Positions 1 to 11,570 of a stretch of DNA of 64,000 bases are shown piece by piece. The first letter of the stretch is position 1. Every line of letters starts with the position of its first letter. A model generated the notes under the pieces. That model was given only the letters and a program-made list of their open reading frames with translations. It searched no databases and was not told the DNA's origin. This stretch comes from Anadara kagoshimensis (taxonomy: Eukaryota > Mollusca > Bivalvia > Arcoida > Arcidae): contig CM037861.1 in the NCBI GenBank assembly GCA_021292105.1, positions 50,804,920 to 50,868,919 on the forward strand, in the 5' to 3' direction. The position numbers and the translations under genes were made by a program.

Positions 1-1016
1 GGGCTTTAAACTCAATTACTTCACTCCACTTTCAAACTTGGTTTTCTTGATGAATACATAAAGCGAAATGAAGTGTTACATTGTGAAAAATAATAGAGTT
101 AAACACCTTACATAGGTAAAGAGTTTCATAGTCTAAGGAAATATCATATTTGGTTCATATGAATAAATATTTATGCACCAATTTTTTAATCAAGATAGTC
201 ATATGTAAAAAAAAGAAGGAAATACTGGTATAAAATTTTTTAGGCCCTTTTCAGTCTCACTGGACAGATCACCTGCTCAATTATCTATGGTTAGAGGGCA
301 CTCCTGTAGAATACTACATGATACAATGAATCATCACAAAGAATCCATCTACATATTAGATAGGGTAGTCGAATATGAAAAAAGTTTGTCTGTCCTGGTA
401 TCCTAGCATATAGGTTGTGCCCAGTGGCGTAGCATGCATATAAGCCAATAATCCTGTGCTTGCACATAATTTTTGATAAAAAAAATTTAAAAATTAATTT
501 GGTCTGTCCAAATGAAAATAAAATATACCAGGTACAATATTGTGAAAATAAAACAATTATTCTTGTCAAATCTTAAACAGAAATTTCGTCTCGCTGCTCT
601 TACTCTAGTAGGCATTATGCCCGGTAACAACTTATTAAGGATGAAATTAATGCGCATTTAGTGCCTTTGGCACCAGGCTTGCACATTAATTCCTTTCTGG
701 CTACGCCACTGGTGCCTACTCTTGTTTAGATTGCATAAACAAATTGATGATACAGGACTCTAAATGAATAGTATGCCAGTCCATCTCAAGGTTAAAGTCC
801 AACCCCTATTATTTCTGCAAGTATCAATTTAATTTTCATCTGAACGGACAGAATCAATGTAAAATAAAAGGTTGTGCTCTTGCAAGGACATGTCTCATAG
901 TCTGGGTTCTTTGTCCACAAACCAAAATTTGAGACTCTACAAACCTAACCACTTGGATTAATGTCTCCTTTTTTTGAATTTTCTATAATTATATTATTGT
1001 ATCTTTATTTTTTCAG
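1..1016. other. Sirtuin intron with dispersed repeat unit B (487-682)
   Basis: No coding exon is recognised here. The stretch ends in a pyrimidine-rich acceptor (AG at 1015-1016) that opens the first sirtuin exon in the window, so it is read as an intron. Positions about 487-682 form a repeat unit that recurs almost unchanged at about 1970-2166, inside the duplicated terminal-exon region. Most of the rest is AT-rich sequence with no signal I can name. Confidence 0.6.
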
Positions 1017-1210
1017 CAATGTGGAGGCTACCTGATGAATACTATAATTAATTTTGGTGATTATCTGGAAGAAGATGTATTAGATAAAGCCAGAGAGAAT
1101 GCTGTTAAAGCTGATTTAGTGATTGCTCTTGGTACAACTTTACAAGTTTCCCCAGCTAACAGTCTAGTTGAAATGGGAAAACAACCTGTGAGACTGGTCT
1201 TATGTAACAG
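1017..1210 (+). CDS. Sirtuin exon (zinc site and NAD-binding motif)
   Basis: The acceptor is a T-rich tract ending in CAG at 1014-1016 and the donor is ACAG|GTGTGT at 1211. The exon encodes QCGGYL through RLVLCN plus two bases of the next codon. An internal ATG at 1035 is in frame but is not the gene start, because the reading frame and the family match continue upstream of it. Confidence 0.85.
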
Positions 1211-2519
1211 GTGTGTATTTTCTTAATTATACCCCCTGCAAATAAATTTTAGAGGGTTATATAGCCATGTCTGTCTGTTTGTCTGTCCATACATTGGGTT
1301 GTCAATCCCATTATCATGTCTGCTTCATATCTTCCATATCTATGGATGAATTTTTATCAAACTTTGCACAAATGTAAAATTTACATAAAGCAATTTGTCA
1401 CATAACAAATTTAGATGCATAATTAACAATGTTGAATAGGGGCATCTTTCTCTGTCAGAGTTGAGTTGAGTAATAGTGTTTAACATCCCAGTCAAGAATA
1501 TGAGAATATTTCACTTATATGCCAAGACATCTCCAGCTATAAACAAAGGTAAAGAAATTTTGCCTGTGTGTTGCGCATATAGCATTATACAGCAGGGTTC
1601 TTTATCATGCCAAGCCCACGTGACACAGGACCTCGTTTATCTTATGTTCCCATCCAAAAGAAATGTGACTTTCTTTTCGTAATGCTGAGTGCTTGGCAAA
1701 AAAACACTCACTACCCACTTTCAAGTCTTGGGTCAGACATGATCGGGGATCAAACCCATGACTTCCCACTTACAGAGCGAGCACTCTACCAACTTAGATA
1801 CCGCAGTGGTTTTCTCTTATCACTTATAACATGACACTAATGATCATCATTACTTTTATTATTATTATAGGCAGGTGACACCATATGATAATGATTGTCA
1901 GCATGGTTCTCGTGTGTTTGGAGACTGTGATAAACTGATGCGGGCAATTATGAATGCTGTTTTAAAAAATTAAAAATTAATTTGGTCTGTCCAAATGAAA
2001 ATAAAATATACCAGGTACAATATTGTGAAAATAAAACAATTATTCTTGTCAAATCTTAAACAGAAAATTTCGTCTCGCTGCTCTTACTCTAGTAGGCATT
2101 ATGCCTCGTAACAACTTATTAAGGATGAAATTAATGCGCATTTAGTGCCTTTGGTACCAGGCTTGCGTCAGACATGAACGGGGGTCAGGGTACCAGTCTT
2201 GGGTCAGACATGATCGGGGATCAAACCCATGACTTCCCACTTACAGAGCGAGCACTCTACCAACTTAGATACCGCAGTGGTTTTCTCTTATCACTTATAA
2301 CATGACACTTACGATCATCATTACTTTTATAATTATTATAGGCAGGTGACACCATATGATAATGATTGTCAGCATGGTTCTCGTGTGTTTGGAGACTGTG
2401 ATAAACTGATGCGGGCAATTATGAATGCTGTTTTGACAAAGGAGGAACAGCAAGCATGGGAGGCTAAAAAAGATGAAAGGATGGCACAATACAACATGCA
2501 AAGAGTCCAAATTAGATAA
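1017..2519 (+). CDS. Sirtuin (SIR2 family, SIRT6/7-like), 3' part of gene
   Basis: This is the C-terminal part of a probable NAD-dependent protein deacylase, in exons 1017-1210 and 2342-2519 (intron 1211-2341). Visible family marks are the second zinc-site cysteine in QCGGYL, the segment DTI/NTI-x-NFGD that follows it in SIRT6/7-type proteins, the NAD-binding motif ALGTTLQVSPA, and RLVLCNRQVTPYD followed by a C-terminal helix (FGDCDKLMRAIM). The frame is open across the junction: split codon AG|G encodes R. The protein ends with a charged tail, EEQQAWEAKKDERMAQ, and a stop at 2517-2519. The N-terminal Rossmann half, with the GAG and catalytic HG motifs, must lie upstream of the window. A possible polyadenylation signal AATAAA sits at 2745-2750. 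The SIRT6/7 placement rests on motif resemblance, not a tree. The gene may be alternatively terminated because an extra copy of the last exon lies at 1871. Confidence 0.85.
1460..1809 (-). mobile_element. tRNA-derived SINE, near full length
   Basis: On the minus strand the right end carries a tRNA-like head with polymerase III box A and box B similarity, preceded by CCACTGCGGT. The body contains the landmarks GACCCAAGACTTGAAAG, CTTGGCA and ATAATGC, and the tail reads GACTGGGATGTTAAACAC before an ACTCAACTCAAC end. The same family occurs at 9492, 24376, 40511, 48156 and 59500/60744. The organisation recalls tRNA-headed mollusc SINEs such as RUDI or MESC, but family assignment was not tested. 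Its head is also copied at 2204-2282. Confidence 0.85.
1731..2435. repeat. Segmental duplication: SINE head + sirtuin exon, with unit B between
   Basis: Bases 1731-1962 (SINE head, short spacer, first part of the terminal exon) are repeated at 2204-2435 with only a few differences. The interval 1970-2166 is a second copy of 487-682, joined to the second SINE head by a short junction (2167-2203) that repeats GTCAGACATGA. The result is A, B, A with exon sequence in both A units. High identity points to a recent event or to an assembly that joined two haplotypes. Confidence 0.85.
1871..1973 (+). pseudogene. Duplicated sirtuin terminal exon, truncated
   Basis: This is a near-identical copy of the first ~92 bases of the terminal exon at 2342, with its own intact acceptor (TATTATAG at 1863-1870). 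It matches through MRAIMNAVL, then runs into repeat unit B, giving only KN and a TAA stop at 1971-1973. It could be a dead duplicate or a working alternative last exon that yields a protein about 20 residues shorter. Confidence 0.75.
2342..2519 (+). CDS. Sirtuin terminal exon (full-length copy)
   Basis: The acceptor is TTATTATAG ending at 2341. The first base completes the split arginine codon, then QVTPYDNDCQHGSRVFGD follows and the frame runs to TAA at 2517-2519. This copy keeps the long charged tail and is taken as the functional last exon. Confidence 0.85.
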
Positions 2520-2842
2520 ATGAATGGATTCAAATACTGTTACACATTTTTGCTATTTTTTCTCTGCTTTTTTCAGTAGAGGTGTTCACAGATTTTTTTT
2601 TACCAGATCTGCAATAGTTGAATTGTTAAAATGAAAACATTTACATTGTATCATTGTATATGTTTTTCAAATACTGAAAATTGGAAATTTTTGCATTCAT
2701 TTTTTTTATTGGTGTGTAAATCAGTGAGAGGTATAGGACACAAGAATAAAACTTTTGCAAATATTTTGTTTTGATATAATTCAGTTGCATTGTTACTGGC
2801 AATTGTTCGACAGTGTGAAAATTAAAGTGCATATGTGAATAT

Positions 2843-3117
2843 GTTGAAATTAGGATTTTCGTAAAAATTAAACAATGTGAAATTTTCAAATTTACAATAT
2901 AATCATTGTAAATTACTTTTTGTTAATTTAATCAGATAAGAAGCTCCTGAATGACATTATTATAACTTCCCAGTGATTTGTTGAAATTAGAATTTTCCAA
3001 AAATTTAAATGAGTGAATTTTTCCGAATTTACAGTATAATAATTTTATATTACTTTGTGTTAATTTACTCAGATAAAAAAAATGCTTCTGGATGACATTA
3101 TTAAAACTTCCTAGTGT
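2843..3117. repeat. Two-copy tandem duplication, period about 138 bp
   Basis: A block starting TTGAAATTAG at 2843 recurs at 2981 with roughly 80-85% similarity by eye. It carries GGATGACATTATTA- and ACTTCCTAGTG-like segments in both copies. It lies just downstream of the sirtuin stop, possibly in the 3' UTR or flank. Confidence 0.65.
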
Positions 3118-3842
3118 TTTCTTGGAAGAACTAATATGAAATTTACCGGTGATTTTATGTTCAACAAAACACTTTCTTGGATTTTCTTTTGTATAAATGT
3201 GAAACATCAATGATACTTTTCTATGTTTTTGTCATCATGGTCATGGGTGTGCACCCTTACAAATTTAAGTGCCTGTAAATAGTCCAGGTGTGGTCGATAA
3301 ATAGTCTAGTTATCTTTTCCAGGAATGGTTTTGAAACCATCTGGGTTAAGTCTGTGTTTTATTCTGTTTTCAGTCTGTGTTAATATATTTATATCATTGA
3401 TGACTGAACCAGTAACAAGCTGATCAAGTTTTTTTTTCATGAGTATGTAAAAATAAAAAATTAAATACAAATAAATAAAATAACTGATACCAGAACAAAC
3501 CGATACAAAGGAAAACAGATCTGCCCGGACTTGAAAACCAGAGTATCATGGATCACCAATAGGAATAACCCAGACCATAAGTGAACTGATAACAGACCAA
3601 TATTTAGGTTAAGTTTTATATGTACATGAACTTTCCTGATTCTGATCATACCACAATGTCAATCAACATTGAGAAAGAGAGACTTTGAATTTCAATTATT
3701 CTTGTTAATTTTAGACATGCCAGAAAAATTATTGACTTTTAAATTATTATCAGTATCTATAATTGCAATTATTTATTTGTTGAAAAAAAACCAAAGTATA
3801 TTGGTGCACATTTATGATTTATCTGTAAACATTCACTTTCAA

Positions 3843-4008
3843 ATACAGCAAAACCTTGTTATAATGACCCTCAACAACTCAATTAGCCTCCCATTGTCTT
3901 TTATTTTTTTTGTAACCTTTCCTCTTATAATTTGTCGCCAAACCACTTTATAAAGCCAAAATCAGACCAAACAAATGGTGACAATAAATTGAGGTTTTAC
4001 TGTATATA
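3843..4008. mobile_element. Short TIR element (MITE-like)
   Basis: The ends read TACAGCAAAACCTTGTTATA on the left and, on the right, TTGAGGTTTTACTGTA, which is roughly the inverse of the left end. A related copy lies at about 31100-31300 in a CCAR1 intron. The terminal TA suggests a Tc1/mariner-type origin. There is no coding capacity. Confidence 0.55.
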
Positions 4009-4654
4009 CATGTATACACTATGATCAACAATGTATAGTGTTCATATAACACACCAAAAATGAATGTTATTAAATATATGTATTTGAATATAATGAATAA
4101 TAATTATAATAAGGCATTAAGGCATCCCTCACTGCCTAAGTTTAAAAGACCTATTAATCATACTAGTATCAATTTTATTTGTATATTGGTGATAGTCAAA
4201 AACTAATTTTATGGTTCGAAGACATATTTGGCCTGTACATTTCATTTTTTTAAATTTTTAATCAATTTCTCCACTAATCACAATTTTTACTATTATTTCA
4301 TCATATTGGTGCTTATTTTCAAGACATTATAAATCTACTGTAAATTTTCTTTAAGGCTTTTATTCGCAAGTGAAGTTTTTTCATTGAAAAATGCCATAAT
4401 AGGAAAAAGACAAAATTATATGGTCATATTTATTTGTCTTATGATATAAGGGTTCTTTTTTATATCGGAAATTAATGCTATATATATTTTGTATATTATT
4501 TTTTATGCCACAACTTATTTAAATACAGTGTTAATCACCTTTTACAAAGAATTCTGATATTAATAATGTTAAACTGCTGAAAAGTTCATTTTATACTCAT
4601 ATTATGATTTATGATAGTTTGTTCTTTTTTCATGTTATTGTTTGAGGACCTTGG

Positions 4655-4895
4655 TAGCAGAATGATCTATTAAAGCATGCACTAATAGCACATCTCTCAC
4701 TGCCTAAGTTTGAATCACACTTTGGACAGATCCTAGTGCAAGAGAGTTTCTCAATTTTTTTCTAATGGTCAATTGTTTTCTGTGGACACTCAGGTTTTCC
4801 CCACCATCCATGAACTGACTGGCTTAATATACTGTAAGTGTAAGAATCTTGACTGGGATGTAAAACTCTATTACTCCACTCTTTGTAGTTTGAAA
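4655..4895 (+). repeat. Dispersed repeat family R2 (SINE-like)
   Basis: The landmarks are CTAGTGCAAGAGAGTTTCTC, an ACACTCAGGTTTTCC block, ATCCATGAACTGACTGGC, and a tail CTTGACTGGGATGTAAAACT. Similar sequences occur at about 22165-22300, 23397-23590, 35795-36020 (+), 47505-47700 and 53585-53830 (-). Its tail resembles the tail of the tRNA-headed SINE. Confidence 0.55.
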
Positions 4896-7320
4896 TCTTG
4901 CCATTACTTAGTAAGCTTATGTCACTTGCCCACATACACTATTAAAAATCACTATATTTGTTTTCATTGTTTGCAATTTGCCATTTTATTTTTTAAGTGC
5001 TTAGGAGAATTCCTTAATATATAATGTTGATGGGTGTTTCTGAACAGAAAAAACACTCTTTGTTTTATATAAATTTGTTATTATTTTAATTGTTTACTTT
5101 CACATGGTTATGTTTAATAACTATATATTGGCTGTGATATATATACTGCACAGAGAAATCCATTAAGGAAGGAATGTTTATTTCCTTATTTATTTTTTTT
5201 ATTTTGTTTCTAATTCAAGTCATGTTGCTTTACTAGAAAGATTAATCATATATCGAACCTAAATGTGTATAAAAGATTTTTCTCAAAATTCCTACAGCAA
5301 GTCCTGGTATGTCAGGTAATCTTCATTTATCTAAACTATTTATAAATTTAGCAATTTAAAATATATTTTAATGGTAGGATTACCAGGGTAAATTTACATG
5401 AAAATAAATACATGTGCATATAATTATATTTTTTTTTTAATAAATGTAAATGATTATTGCTTGCTATCTCAGTCTTATTTACATTGCTCTTGTTACTTAC
5501 AGTAAATGGATCTCCATGCACAGTGTATCTTAACACACCATGTCAATTTTCTAAAAACAGTGAGGGAAATTTTAATTATTTTAATTTTTTACCTGTTTTA
5601 TTGTATTGTTATAATTGTTCCTCGCCATGAAGCAATGGAGGGAAATGACAAAAGTACCAAGCAATCCATCTGTCTGTCTGTCTTTTGTGTTTGCAACTCC
5701 TCTGAAACTACTTGGCTGATTGCTTTGATATTCGGTAGGATCTATAACTATGATGTGTAGATGTTCATAATTTATTGCTGTTTTGATTTATCAATTCTTA
5801 TAGAAGTAATTGTTCTTAGATCATATTCGATTCCATAACATATTAGTTTGCATTGATCTTGTGTATATCCAATTCCTCTAAAAACGGCTTGATGGATTGC
5901 TTTGGATTAACTTTCCACACTTTAACAGTAAACAGCTTCTCTAGTTATACTTCATTCACTTATTTGCCATGACGAGGGACATATGGCTAAACATATCATT
6001 ATTATTTTTATTTATCTCCTAAAATGGTTATATATTTTACTTTATATACAAATACATGTATTAATGATTTATTGATTGTGCTTTGTGATATTTTTATCTA
6101 TTGCAATATTTTTTACACATTTTATCACATAATACAATTAAAATATTATATATTGAATTGTACATTGTTTTTGTTTTGTATTCTGTTGTACAGAATAAGT
6201 CATTTTACAACCTTTCTTATAACCACTGATTGTTGGATTTTATCAGGCATCAGACCTGTTCAGGATAAAATATAATGTTCTTAATTTTGTATGAATTCAA
6301 TAACATGCTTAATCTGCACAGTACTTATTTAACTATGGATTCAACAAATAAATTTAGTGAATTAGGATCCCCAGACAGCAGATTTTTTTGTGATTAACAC
6401 TTATGTTCCCAGAGCAATAACTTCCAAGAAAATGAGCAAACCAAACCGTGTTAACAATATGTGCATCTCCTATCAATGTTGATGCTTTGCACCAAGTTTC
6501 ATGAAATAGTGATTCATAATTTTGGAGAATTGGTGCAGACAAGAATTTTGGATGGACAGAAACTCAAACTTAATATCGCCCTTTCTTCGAAAGGTGGGGT
6601 ATAATACACACAATAGTAATAAGTAAAATAAAACTCTTTATGGCAGACTCATATAACCTTTTTTCACCAAACATTCTCAAACTCTTAGGAACATCCATAT
6701 AAGCTTGCATATAGAAATTTCAGGTTAAACTTACCTTAAAATTATAGACTTGTTATCAGATAATTTCAATTCAAATTTTACACAAAACATTTATATACTT
6801 TTAGATTTAAGATGACATGTGAAGTCTCCCTAAAAATGCTTATTCTTGGTGAATATTTATGGATTTATTTATTTAGGATTTCCCTAATGAACACTCTGGT
6901 TTCCTCCATGATCCTTGAAGAAACTGCCTAGATATAAGTAAAAGAATCTTTACTGGTTCATAAAACTCTTCTCCACTCCACTCCACTTTACAGTATGTGC
7001 CTTCTAGTGATATCATGGCCTGATGGAAAATTTCCCAAAAAGCAATCATAGACTTCATGTGGGATAATATCCATGGGAAATTCCTTTAAACTTTCATTAT
7101 GGACCTTCGATACTTACTAATACTAACTTCATGTCTACATATACTACATGTAGTTGAAAATTTGAAGATATTTCAATAGTTGGTTTGTCAAATGAATGTT
7201 TCCAATAAAGTTGAAGATTTTATCATGGATTACAAATTAACTTAAAAGTGAAGACTTCGCCTTAGGTAACCATGTATACATTTTCATTAAAAATAATAGG
7301 ATATTTCAGTTGTTGATCTT
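4896..7320. other. Intergenic, AT-rich, diffuse repeats only
   Basis: No gene is supported. About 5660-5960 holds two blocks with CTCTGAAACTACTTGGCTGA-like sequence next to GTCTGTCTGTC. About 6350-6605 ends in GATGGACAGAAACTC and a TTCTTCGAAAGGTGGGG-like end that recurs near 61735-61800, so it is another dispersed repeat on the same strand. The rest shows nothing I can identify. Confidence 0.5.
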
Positions 7321-7559
7321 GACCCAGTTGTTCCTTATTTTAATCAGCAAATAGCACAAATTTAAAACACCAATAAACATTAACATATCATTATTGAATT
7401 AATAGTTCTAAAACATTGTGCTTCGATTTGATTAAATTCTATTTACTTTCGTGTTTTCAACAAAAATTTCAAAAAATATTTGATATACATTTGGTAATGT
7501 AAAAAACAAATTTTGACAAATCAATTGATTAAACTAATCAAGCTTCGAATAACTGGGTC
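7321..7559. mobile_element. MITE with GACCCAGTTGTT ends, copy 1
   Basis: It starts GACCCAGTTGTTCC and ends with AAGCTTCGAATAACTGGGTC, an inverted match to the start. A second copy of nearly the same length is at 19301-19538, where the inverted ends are longer (TTGAAGCTTGATTAG). The interior is AT-rich and non-coding. Confidence 0.7.
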
Positions 7560-7899
7560 CTGGATCTGGTTGTTCAAAGCTCCACAAGATTAACAAAATT
7601 GTCAATTAATGATCAGAATGTTATAAATGATAACACATTTTATTTAACAGACATACATTGTAAATTTAAATAGTTTCTATTTGATTTTATACTGGTAAGT
7701 AATGAAATGCATTAGTTAATTTTTAAACAAAATTAAAAAAAAATACTTCATAATGCACAATACATTTATTCAAATTTACTGCAACCAACTGATCTAGTTA
7801 AAAGATAACCACAGCAGGTTGTTTACCGGTAATAGAGGCGTTGGCAGGTTTGACTATAGGTCCAGATAAATATTCCCAATAAAGATAATAAAAAAATTG

Positions 7900-8816
7900 A
7901 AGACAACTTTGCCATGGGTGACAAATATAATTTTACCATGGATGACAATAGAAATTGAAGACTTGGCTATGGGTTAGATCTACAAATAAAATGAATGCAA
8001 ATACTAGTAAGCAAAGAGTTTGCCATTAAAATGGACAAATAAAATCAAATACTTTGCCATGGATGAAACAAATAAATAAAATACTTTGCCAGGTATGAAA
8101 AAATGGAGACTTTGCCATGGATGTAACAAATAAAATTGGAAACTTTGCCACAAATGAGACAATTAAAACTGAAGGCTTTGCCTTGGGTTACAAAAAATTG
8201 AAAGCAAATTATTGAAGACTTTGTCATGAATGAGACAAAGAAAACTGAAGACTTTGCCATTGATGACAAATAAATTGAAGACTTTGTCATATGAGACAAA
8301 TAAAATTGAAGAATTTGCCATTGGATGACAAATAAAATTGAAGACCTTACCATGGATGAGACAAATAAAATTGAAGACCTTACCATGGATGAGACAAATA
8401 AAATTGAAGACCTTACCATGGATGAGACAAATAAAATTGAAAACGTTGCCAAAAATGAGACAAAAAATTGAAGACTTTGCCATAAAGGATAAATGAAATT
8501 GAGGAATTTGCCATGGATGAGACAAATAAAATCAAATACTTAAATGCCATGAATTAGACAAATAAAATTGAAGACTTTGTCATGGATGAGACAAATAAAA
8601 TTGAAGACTTTGCCATAAGAGACAATAAAAACAAATACTTTGCCATGAATGAAACTGATAAAATCAAAATTTGCCATTAAAATGGACAAATAAAATTCTA
8701 TACTTTGCCATGGATGAAACAAATAAAATTGAAGACTTTGCCATAGATGAGACAAATAAAATTGAAAATTTTGCCGTGGATGAGACAAACTTAAATTTGA
8801 AGACTTTGTCATAGGA
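7900..8816. repeat. 33-bp minisatellite, about 25 degenerate copies
   Basis: The unit is roughly GAAGACTTTGCCATGGATGA followed by GACAAATAAAATT, 33 bp in total. Copies are best preserved at 8320-8460, where three are almost identical. Because 33 is a multiple of three, the minus strand stays open over long runs and reads as an 11-residue repeat (FNFICLIHGKV). I regard this as a by-product of periodicity, not a gene. Confidence 0.9.
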
Positions 8817-9174
8817 GAATTTATTGGCCGACGGCCTATGTTTCGTTTCGTTAATTATTTGTTACTTGGTTGCGTTTCGGCTAGATAAGTTTGTTCATTC
8901 TGTAATATTAACAATGTGTTGACCTTAGACTGCATCCGCTCATCACATCACTTTATGAAAAAAATATCTGTGTTTACTTGGCTAATTTTCTAGAAATTTG
9001 TTTTATGCCTTTGACGACAGATTACAGGTATGGACAAAGAACACAAAAAGAAAATATTTTTGCAAAATGTTATCCTGCATATGAGTGGCCAACGTGTGTA
9101 ATACGAGGTGCCCGGGGGAATAATTTATGAGATATAAAGAATATAGCGTATCACATACCTATATGTGTGTGTGT

Positions 9175-9278
9175 CACAGGCATTTGTTTCTATGAATGAA
9201 AAAAAAATCGAGAAATTACTATGTTATTATATAGTAATTTCTCGATTTTTTTTTCATTCATAGAAACAAATGCCTGTG
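9175..9278. repeat. Perfect inverted repeat, 48-bp arms, 8-nt loop
   Basis: The left arm 9175-9222 and right arm 9231-9278 are exact reverse complements, including nine As facing nine Ts and the core ATCGAGAAATTACTA. GT-rich microsatellite sequence flanks both sides (9164-9174 and 9276-9292). Such a perfect hairpin could be a snap-back MITE or a template-switch product. Confidence 0.9.
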
Positions 9279-9491
9279 GTGTGTGTGTGTGTTAAATAAA
9301 ATGTTTAAAATCCAATCCCCCGGACACCTGTTATGGACGTCAGCAGGTCATAGAATTTGCAATAATGCATACAGTTTATCTGTTTATTCGGTCATACTAA
9401 TCAAAAACTAACAGTAATTTGCTCCTTTTAATTAAGCTTCTGTATGAAGTTGAATGACTCTAACAGGTCAAGAACCACTTTTACAAATTAA

Positions 9492-9814
9492 CCACTGTGG
9501 TAGCTCAGATGGTAGAGTACTCTCTCGATAAGTGGGAGGTTATGGGTTCGATCCCAGGCTGGGTCTGACCCAAGACTTGTAGTGACTGTTCTTTTGCCAA
9601 GCTCTCGACATTACGTAATAAAAGTAATGTTTTTTCGGATGGGAATCTGGTCATGGTTGGCTTGGCACGATAAAGAATCCTGCTGTATAATGCCATCAGT
9701 ACAATGTAAAGGCCAAATTTCTGCACCTTCACCTATAGCTCATTAGCTGGTGACATCTCGATATAAGTGAAATATTTTCGAGTGGGACGTTAAACACCAT
9801 TACTCAACTCAACA
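9492..9814 (+). mobile_element. tRNA-derived SINE, near full length
   Basis: The head reads CCACTGTGGTAGCTCAGATG with box A, then GGTTCGATCCC for box B, then GGGTCTGACCCAAGACTTG. The tail ends GGGACGTTAAACACC and ACTCAACTCAAC. Same family as the copy at 1460-1809, opposite orientation. It resembles a tRNA gene over its first 70 bases but continues as a SINE. Confidence 0.9.
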
Positions 9815-11032
9815 TATGCAAATGTCCAATCCTTTCATTTTTCCATAACAAAAAGAAGATAATCAATGTGTCCAAATCACAATCTTGAAGCAATGTAAAA
9901 ACTTTGAAAACTGACAAATTAGGTTAAATTAGGTGAACCTGTACTGTGGAAGCGAGAACAGGTGTTCGGGAAGGGTAAGCACCTCCTGTTAAGCTAGCTA
10001 GGTTAATTACAATTGTGAGTGTAATGAACTTGAAACTATTGCACATCAAATATATCAAGGACAATCCTGAACACTTATCAACAAGGGTTATAGACAAAAC
10101 GTACCCATGCCAAAACGTACCCTACAATAACGTACCCATTTTTGGACGAAACGTACCCACATTTTTACCAAAACGTACCCATACCAGAACGTACCCGCCA
10201 AAACGTACCCATCATAACATCAGTAAATATCTTATATTTGTATGATAAAGCTTCGATTTTTTATGACAAAATGTTTCCTTTACATCTTCCTTTATTTCTA
10301 AAAAGATGTATTTTTGTAATAGATAAAAAATAACAACGGAGAGAAGAATTAAAACCAGCACTCAGAGTAATAGCTTTTATGTGGCATATATTTACCAAAA
10401 CGTACCCACACACATTTCCATGTTTATCTACCTAGATATATGTTCTTATAGCGTCTATGTACAAATGTATATCATTTATTTTAAAATATAAAAATTGAAA
10501 ACGACTGATTATAACTTAGATCCTTTCATATCAAGGAATAATAATGCAATGGTGTAAAAATCAGGTGGAATTTGCTAAGAGAATTGGTGGTTAAATATTA
10601 GATATTAAAAGAAAAACTTTAATTTTAATGTTTAAAATTAGGTTCTAATTAGCTATAGTTTAAATGAAAATTTTAAAAAAATGTGATATAAAGAAAGTTG
10701 TCTTAAAATCATATAATTTATATTGTGTTTCTTTTAACTCCGAAATAAGGTATAAATTGTAATATTATTTTAACTATTAGAATATATCACTTGTCAAAAC
10801 TGACCCTTTGTGTTCGATACAACAGACGTTCTGTCGTGTAAATTATCCTTTTAATCATCGATAATATGTTTTGAAACACAGAGGTTAAAAGATACAAATC
10901 TTCCGTGTCTTAATAAATAATATTAAATGTTGAAATTTGGAAAAGTTAAAGAGTAAATTATAAATATTTATTGTCTTGATAAGTAAAATCAACGGGAAAT
11001 AAAATCAAAATTGTCCGGCCAACTCAAACAGC

Positions 11033-11062
11033 AGAATCATTCATTCATTCATTCATTCATAC
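11033..11062. repeat. ATTC/TTCA tetranucleotide microsatellite
   Basis: A pure run of about seven CATT repeats inside the 2.6-kb TIR element. Confidence 0.85.
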
Positions 11063-11219
11063 TTTATTTCCTCTTAAATAGAGATTTTTTTTAACATATA
11101 GAATGTCATATAATAACTACATGTGCTTAATTAAACAATAAACGGAACATGGTGCATCATTAAACATATTTACAACGATTATGACCTGTTTAATTACATG
11201 TAATATGATTTGAGCAAAC

Positions 11220-11570
11220 TTACTCGACAACTTGAACAAGGTGTCTGTAGTATGTCGCGGAAGCGGCACGTAAATAATGGAAACAAAGTGTGGTAAATCC
11301 ATGAATATCTTCTGGTGGTACGTGAACAATTCGGCTAGACATCCCTAGTAAGATACAGTACAGCTGTTCGTCTGATGCACTTGACCGTTCAACGTTTAGA
11401 TGAACACCAAATCTATCCGTAAGTGACTCCCCAAATTGCTGTCGCAGGTCATCTGTACAGGGACAAGCACACGTTAAAATAACATACATATCCACATATC
11501 TATTGTTACACACTGTACATGTCTGCGCGACAGTTTCCTGTGGAGTTATCCATAATTTTGCAGTATGGTG
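11220..11570 (-). pseudogene. Possible C-terminal remnant of a LINE reverse transcriptase protein
   Basis: On the minus strand a frame reads ITPQETVAQTCTVCNNRYVD, then a further C-x-C, DDLRQQFGESL, and YCILLG, ending at a stop near 11220. A C-x2-C pair followed by a spaced cysteine and LR..F is the pattern of the zinc-like tail of some non-LTR retrotransposon proteins. It has no start or RT domain and sits inside the TIR element. The assignment is tentative. Confidence 0.3.

Noticed and set aside
8045-8812. Three overlapping minus-strand open frames of 90-135 codons
   Set aside because: They lie wholly in the 33-bp minisatellite and their openness follows from a period divisible by three; no domain or start context.
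10077-10084. Chance occurrence of ATCAACAA instead of a target duplication
   Set aside because: The same 8-mer abuts both ends exactly where the inverted repeats terminate in GGGT, which is unlikely by chance; kept as a duplication, though other copies are needed to prove it.
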